Assembly: GCA_039929105.1 (NCBI GenBank)
Contig: JBDSRX010000048.1
Coordinates: 1-10,274 of the forward strand
Direction: 5' to 3'
Length of the DNA stretch: 10,274 bases
Source: JBDSRX01 sp039929105
GTDB lineage: Bacteria > Patescibacteriota > Dojkabacteria > J137
Part shown: piece after piece, positions 6,532-10,274 of the stretch
Layout of the letters: every line of letters begins with the position of its first letter
How positions within the stretch are numbered: position 1 is the first letter of the stretch
The notes under the pieces: generated by a model
Told to the model about the DNA's origin: nothing
Databases searched by the model: none
What the model saw: the letters and a program-made list of their open reading frames with translations, nothing else
Translations under genes and position numbers: made by a program

Positions 6532-7288
6532 TAAGTCGAGAAAAGCATATTTTCTAGCTTCGTTACTATTAATCTCAACAATTTTTATTGCTCCTGTACT
6601 TAAAGCTCAAGTACAGGACTTTAATTTTTCGGGTAACGATGCAGAAAGCTACCAATGCTTTACACTTCAAGGAGACTTACTTACAGATAAACCAACTTTT
6701 GATAGTGCTTTAGGAGAATTCTATTGTTTACACGATGGTGTAAGAATTAGAGCAGTATTAAAACCACCAGCATTACAAGAATTAGAAGTTTTATTCGTAA
6801 GAGTTGTATATGCAATTTGGGCATTAGTAGCTAGCTTTTCATTCTTACTTTTAATTTATCTTGGATATCAATACTTAATCTCTAGAGGAGATCCAACGCA
6901 AATAAAAGCTATAAGAGAAAGAATTATCAAATACATAATCGGATTTATTTTGGTCTTCTTAGCTGTCCCAATCTTAGTAACCTTCTTTAAGTTGTTAGGT
7001 ATAAATAATTCAGTGCAATGTTACCAAGGTTTGTCCGGTGGAAATAATATTGGAATAGGATTCCAATTCTTCTATGCAGATTTATGTACAGATCCTGGTG
7101 CACAAGGAAGTGAGTTTTCTTCTTGCTCTGATTTAACCAGCAATGCTACAGGGCGAGATGTGGGTGATGTTACAGGTTTAACATGTACAGCTGGTGAGCC
7201 AGATAGGACATGTACTACAGATAAAAAAACCTATTTTTTCAAATGCGTAAACAGTGTTTGGAGATTCGACAAGTCTACGGGCCAATAA
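6503..7288 (+). CDS. Pilin-like protein, paralog 6, with C-terminal cysteine-rich ectodomain
   Basis: At 261 residues this is the largest of the six. The ATG at 6503 overlaps the previous gene by 29 bases. It is the only usual start before the signal peptide, which spans about 1-35 with basic KSRK, a hydrophobic core and a likely cut after LKA. The exported N-terminal region (36-95) has cysteines 52 and 75. Helix 1 lies at about 97-123, the loop YLISRGDPTQIKAIRER at 124-140 and helix 2 at about 141-164. The remaining 97 residues form an outward-facing domain with six cysteines (173, 195, 208, 228, 237, 248), ending in KTYFFKCVNSVWRF. I do not recognise that domain; the cysteine spacing and closing aromatic stretch look like a small disulfide-rich module. 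SRGD replaces the RSEGD of paralogs 3-5. It is probably a minor or tip subunit. A promoter-like block begins a few bases after its TAA. Confidence 0.82.
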   Translation: MFFKTQTYSNKSRKAYFLASLLLISTIFIAPVLKAQVQDFNFSGNDAESYQCFTLQGDLLTDKPTFDSALGEFYCLHDGVRIRAVLKPPALQELEVLFVRVVYAIWALVASFSFLLLIYLGYQYLISRGDPTQIKAIRERIIKYIIGFILVFLAVPILVTFFKLLGINNSVQCYQGLSGGNNIGIGFQFFYADLCTDPGAQGSEFSSCSDLTSNATGRDVGDVTGLTCTAGEPDRTCTTDKKTYFFKCVNSVWRFDKSTGQ

Positions 7289-7294
7289 ATTCCC

Positions 7295-7323
7295 TTCACA
7301 ATATATCTTCGTTACTCTATAAT
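7295..7323 (+). promoter_or_regulatory. Near-consensus sigma70-type promoter for the coiled-coil/SpoIID pair
   Basis: TTCACA at 7295-7300 (five of six) is followed after exactly 17 bases by a perfect TATAAT at 7318-7323. Transcription would start near 7330, giving a leader of about 27 bases before the TTG at 7357. It sits in the 68-base gap after the last pilin-like gene, the longest gap in the window, and probably starts a new transcript for the genes at 7357 and 8840. Confidence 0.7.
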
Positions 7324-7343
7324 AAAAATAGCGCTTTAACTAT

Positions 7344-7349
7344 TATAAT
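7344..7349 (+). promoter_or_regulatory. Second TATAAT -10 box, seven bases before a TTG start
   Basis: A second perfect TATAAT lies 20 bases after the first, with seven bases between it and the TTG start at 7357. Transcription from it would begin at or next to the start codon and give a leaderless message. No good -35 lies 16-18 bases upstream (AATAAA region), so it would be a weak or extended-type promoter, or chance in AT-rich DNA. Confidence 0.4.
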
Positions 7350-7356
7350 TTAACGA

Positions 7357-8847
7357 TTGGCATATCAGCTTGCTGTACTAAAATATAGAGCAGTGGTAAA
7401 CCCATCCGAGGTTTTTGAATTCGATGCTGGAAATCCAATTCCTTCTAATCCACATACAAATTTTTTTGTAAACGACTTCTTAAACATCAATTCTTTATCA
7501 CAAGAAAATAAAATCCAAAGCTCAGAATTAGTATTTAAAATAGGAGATTCTAAAGAGTTAAAAGTTATTAAAGAATACACATCAAATTCACTAAAAGTCT
7601 TTGTAGATAATCAAGAAGTTCAAAAGAATATCTTTGAACAACTCTCAGAAATATTGGGAATGCAAGTTGATTTGGCTCTATGGTCTAAGAGTGTAGTTGA
7701 TTGTGTTAAAAATAATATTGAAAATTTAGATACATTAAAATCACTTTTGCCGCAAGAGTCTCAAGGAGATGCTACTTCTTTAATTACTCAAGCTTCAGAG
7801 GGATTATCTAAAGAAGAATCGGAAAAACTTACAAGACTCCGAGAAACTACTAAAAAGATTAAAACAATGGAAGGAGAAGTGGGCTCTTATCAAAACCAGA
7901 AAAAGAATAAGGAAGAATTAAAAAAGACAAAAGATAAAATAGACCTAGACATTAAAGCTTTAGAAGATAAGCTTTCATCTGTAAATATGCTTACTGAATC
8001 TCAAACTAGATTAAAAGGTGAATTAGAAAAATTTAGTAATATTACAAGTGATTCTACTGTCCATCAAAAGGTAGAGAAGATTAAAGAGTTAAGATCTTTC
8101 GGTCAGACTTCCTCTTTAAAAAATATGAGAAAAATTGGTGGTGTACACATGGAGACTGAAGAAAAGGAAGGTTCGTTAATAACTGGAAAATGGATGATTA
8201 TTCTTGTAATAGCACAGCTAATATTTTCTTTACTATTTTTTATAATTACACTACAGCTTGTACAATTACTAATAGGTATATTTAGCGCTGTGGTAATAAT
8301 AATTCTCATGCTTTTAGTAAATGTTAATAAATACACATTTACATATAGAACAAGACTCCAATCTGAAGAAGCAATTGTAATGCCAGTTAGTCAGAAGACT
8401 AATCCAGATGAAGATCAATTAATATTAAATACAGCTTGGAGTAAAGCATTGAAAGCAGAATATGATGTTATGACTGCAACCATTACTGCAAGATTAGGAG
8501 ATAAGACCCTAGAACAAATAATGGCTGAGAAGCAAGCTCTTGTTGAAGAACAAAAGAAACAAGAAGTACAAGTATCAGATATGGATTCCAAATCTCTAAA
8601 TACCGAAGAGTATTACAAAAAAAGAAGAGAGCTAGATATTTTAAAAATTGAGAAAGAGAATATTGAATTTAGTTTAGAAGGTAAATTAAAACCTGAGATT
8701 GAAAGTCAGATAGAAGCCCTATCAAGTGGTTCAAATCAAACCCAATTACCTTTATTGTTAGTCAATTGTAAGTTTGTTAACGATGTAACTGACTTTGTAA
8801 ATAATTTAAAGCAATCTAGACAAGTATTAATAATAAATAATGCTTAA
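7357..8847 (+). CDS. Coiled-coil protein with central membrane hairpin; possible degenerate SbcC/YhaN-like ATPase
   Basis: A 496-residue protein: N-terminal globular part (1-140), coiled coil (about 150-235), two adjacent membrane helices (about 279-302 and 304-321), a second coiled coil (about 380-455) and a short C-terminal globular end. No signal peptide is seen, so both ends are probably cytoplasmic. The layout recalls SMC/Rad50-type proteins of the SbcC/YhaN group, with a membrane hairpin at the turn of the coil. The N-terminal part has their feel (a strand pattern ending FEQLSEILGM), but a proline/asparagine-rich segment (PIPSNPHTNFF) stands where a P-loop would be. The C-terminus LPLLLVNCKF...RQVLIIN resembles the Walker B and following strand with the acidic residues lost. 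If related, it is a pseudo-ATPase; that homology is inference. An in-frame TAA at 7351 rules out an earlier start, so TTG 7357 is best. It overlaps the next gene by eight bases, which implies coupling. Confidence 0.82.
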   Translation: MAYQLAVLKYRAVVNPSEVFEFDAGNPIPSNPHTNFFVNDFLNINSLSQENKIQSSELVFKIGDSKELKVIKEYTSNSLKVFVDNQEVQKNIFEQLSEILGMQVDLALWSKSVVDCVKNNIENLDTLKSLLPQESQGDATSLITQASEGLSKEESEKLTRLRETTKKIKTMEGEVGSYQNQKKNKEELKKTKDKIDLDIKALEDKLSSVNMLTESQTRLKGELEKFSNITSDSTVHQKVEKIKELRSFGQTSSLKNMRKIGGVHMETEEKEGSLITGKWMIILVIAQLIFSLLFFIITLQLVQLLIGIFSAVVIIILMLLVNVNKYTFTYRTRLQSEEAIVMPVSQKTNPDEDQLILNTAWSKALKAEYDVMTATITARLGDKTLEQIMAEKQALVEEQKKQEVQVSDMDSKSLNTEEYYKKRRELDILKIEKENIEFSLEGKLKPEIESQIEALSSGSNQTQLPLLLVNCKFVNDVTDFVNNLKQSRQVLIINNA

Positions 8848-10274
8848 CTCAAAATTAAAAACAAAAATTGTATCTGTAGCTGTAATTTTAATTTGCAGTG
8901 TTTTTGTTTTCAATAATATTTCCTTCGCAAAATCTTCAGATGAAATTGGTCAAGACATTGCTAATCAACAAGCAGAGCTAAAGAAAAAGCAAGACGATCT
9001 TAATGCTTTGCAAGATAATTTAGCTAGTTATCAAACTACCATAGAAGAAAGCACAGGAGAACTACCTAAACTACAAGCAGAGTTAGAAAAAGCAACAGCA
9101 GAAGTAGATGCTAAATCTTTAGAATTAGAATTAGTAAAACAAGCTAAAGATATAAAAGAATTAGAAAGACAACAAAGGCAAATAAATCAAAACGAAACAT
9201 TAAAAATGTCCTACATGGAATGGAGGATGGGCGGAAGTAATCTAAGTCAATTTATTAATACAGATTTCGATTATAAAAAGATAGAACAGTACGCTAGTAG
9301 TCTAACAGGAGCTCAGCAAAGAAATATATTCTCACTAGCAAAAGATCTTAAGAAGATTTCGGAAGATATTGATGTTTATAATGAAAAAATTATAGAACTA
9401 GAAGGTCTTAAAACAAATTTAGCAGCACAAAAGAAAACATTAGAAGATCAAATAGCCTATTACAATGGTGCGTTAGCATACGGTAATCAAAAGTTAGGAG
9501 ATATTAGTGTATCAATTCAAAGTATAAAAACAAATATAGATGGTCTTAATGGTGAACAGGTTAATGCTAAGCAAAGAGAAGATGCTTTGTTAGCAAATCC
9601 ACCCCCACCAATAAATCCTGGGACACCAGTTGCAGGAGGTTTCGTTTTTAAAACACAGGGTAGAGATCTTTACCAAGGTCATGGAGTTGGAATGAGTCAA
9701 TGGGGAGCATATGGAATGGCTAATGCAGGTTATCCATATCAAAATATTCTAACTTTTTACTTCACAGGAGTAGCTATTACAGGTGGATATGAAAATACAA
9801 ACTTTACAGTAAACGAGAACTATGGAAATGGAAATATAGTTGCAAAGCAAATGAATATTGAAGACTTTGTTACCGGGCAATCTGAAGTGCCATTAAGTTG
9901 GCCAGCAGAAGCTATAAAAGCGCAAATAGTTGCGTTTAGAACTTATGTTTTAAAATATGTAAATCTATATGGGTCTCTAAATGTTTGTTATGCACCTGCA
10001 TATGTAGCTGGAACCTGTAGTACAAGTACTGTAGCCTACGATGAAGGTTTAAACAGTAGGGCTTATGTAGATGCAACTAGAGGGCAAGTTATTACTTATG
10101 GAGGAGGATTAATTGAAGCTCTTTATTCTGCAGATAATAATCAAGGTACTGGAACAGCAAACAACGATACAATATTCCAAAATCTTTATGGAGATGGAAC
10201 TCCTTACCCTTACTTAAGAGCAGTAAACGATGCATCTGTAGCTGCAAATACTTACTACACATACTGGCAAGCAA
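8840..10274 (+). CDS. Secreted SpoIID/LytB-domain peptidoglycan enzyme with CwlO/PcsB-like coiled coil (3' partial)
   Basis: Open at the right edge, 478 codons visible. The ATG at 8840 overlaps the previous stop (ATGCTTAA). Residues 1-30 are a signal peptide with a likely cut after SFA. Residues 32-255 are a long heptad-rich coiled coil interrupted by SYMEWRMGGSNLSQFI (124-139), resembling the turn region in CwlO, PcsB and EnvC, where the coil restrains or recruits the catalytic domain. A proline linker (NPPPPINPGTP) follows, then the SpoIID/LytB region: GHGVGMSQWGA (280-290), IEDFVTG, then SEVPLSWPAEAIKAQ with Glu349 aligned to the family's catalytic glutamate, FRTYVL with Arg367, and GQVITYGGGLIEALYSA. 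SpoIID is a lytic transglycosylase that cuts denuded glycan strands. Two cysteines (VCYAP...GTC) fall near where some SpoIID proteins bind zinc. Here GHGVGMSQ precedes the catalytic core, whereas in Bacillus and Clostridium SpoIID it follows. It is a likely wall-opening enzyme for the envelope machine. Confidence 0.93.
   Translation, partial: MLNSKLKTKIVSVAVILICSVFVFNNISFAKSSDEIGQDIANQQAELKKKQDDLNALQDNLASYQTTIEESTGELPKLQAELEKATAEVDAKSLELELVKQAKDIKELERQQRQINQNETLKMSYMEWRMGGSNLSQFINTDFDYKKIEQYASSLTGAQQRNIFSLAKDLKKISEDIDVYNEKIIELEGLKTNLAAQKKTLEDQIAYYNGALAYGNQKLGDISVSIQSIKTNIDGLNGEQVNAKQREDALLANPPPPINPGTPVAGGFVFKTQGRDLYQGHGVGMSQWGAYGMANAGYPYQNILTFYFTGVAITGGYENTNFTVNENYGNGNIVAKQMNIEDFVTGQSEVPLSWPAEAIKAQIVAFRTYVLKYVNLYGSLNVCYAPAYVAGTCSTSTVAYDEGLNSRAYVDATRGQVITYGGGLIEALYSADNNQGTGTANNDTIFQNLYGDGTPYPYLRAVNDASVAANTYYTYWQA

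Noticed and set aside
4120..7288. Firm assignment as a conjugative type IV secretion system
   Set aside because: Only pilin-like proteins and a wall enzyme are present. No VirB4, VirD4, VirB6 or relaxase is encoded here, so naming the system would go beyond the sequence.
7365..10274. Reverse-strand frames at 7365-7580, 8103-8336 and 10092-10274
   Set aside because: All are antisense to clear genes; the last two mirror a membrane hairpin and the SpoIID domain. No independent support.
1..10274. tRNA or rRNA genes, CRISPR arrays, insertion sequences, long direct repeats
   Set aside because: I looked for them by eye on both strands and found none; the coding density leaves no gap longer than about 70 bases.

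Overview
The window is strongly AT-rich and densely coded, with every supported gene on the + strand. It runs from the 3' end of groEL, across a strong terminator, into a run of small membrane and secreted proteins. The likely source is an uncultured bacterium of the Candidate Phyla Radiation (Patescibacteria). This rests on low GC, tight gene packing, almost exclusive use of TAA stops, lack of Shine-Dalgarno motifs, and a tandem set of short two-helix 'type IV secretion pilin'-like proteins next to a membrane-anchored Clp-like ATPase, a combination I associate with that group. The phylum is an inference, and I cannot name the lineage.

Layout. Bases 3-539 encode the last 178 residues of GroEL, closed by a GNRA-loop intrinsic terminator at 546-572. 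A soluble orphan protein follows at 616-1116. Next are a small membrane protein (1178-1507) and, overlapping it by four bases (ATGA), an 862-residue Clp/Hsp100-type double AAA+ ATPase with an N-terminal membrane hairpin (1504-4092). Its first AAA ring looks degenerate and its second looks intact. Six consecutive genes from 4120 to 7288 encode proteins sharing one core: helix, short basic cytoplasmic loop (best form RSEGD-x2-K), helix. This is the VirB2/TrbC-like pilin plan. The six differ in signal peptides and outward-facing domains, and two carry eight cysteines each. A promoter-like block at 7295-7349 precedes a 496-residue coiled-coil protein with a central membrane hairpin (7357-8847). 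Its ends look like a decayed SbcC/YhaN-type ATPase head. It overlaps by eight bases a secreted protein (8840 to beyond the window end) with a CwlO/PcsB-like coiled coil and a SpoIID/LytB-type peptidoglycan-cleaving domain. This last gene has no stop codon inside the window.

Working model (inference). The genes after groEL look like one cell-envelope machine. The pilin-like subunits would form a fibre or membrane pore, the SpoIID protein would open the peptidoglycan, the coiled-coil membrane protein might control it from inside, and the membrane-tethered AAA+ protein would remodel or extract subunits. The usual type IV secretion motors and channel proteins (VirB4, VirD4, VirB6) are not in the window, so secretion, DNA uptake or host attachment cannot be told apart here.

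Regulation. Two near-consensus sigma70-type promoters are visible. TTGACA-N16-TATAAT lies before the fifth pilin gene, with its -35 inside a perfect inverted repeat. TTCACA-N17-TATAAT lies before the coiled-coil gene, followed by a second TATAAT only seven bases from the TTG start. No gene has a well-placed Shine-Dalgarno sequence, so leaderless or SD-independent initiation is likely. No gene-free stretch exceeds about 70 bases. I saw no tRNA, rRNA, CRISPR array, insertion sequence or long repeat.
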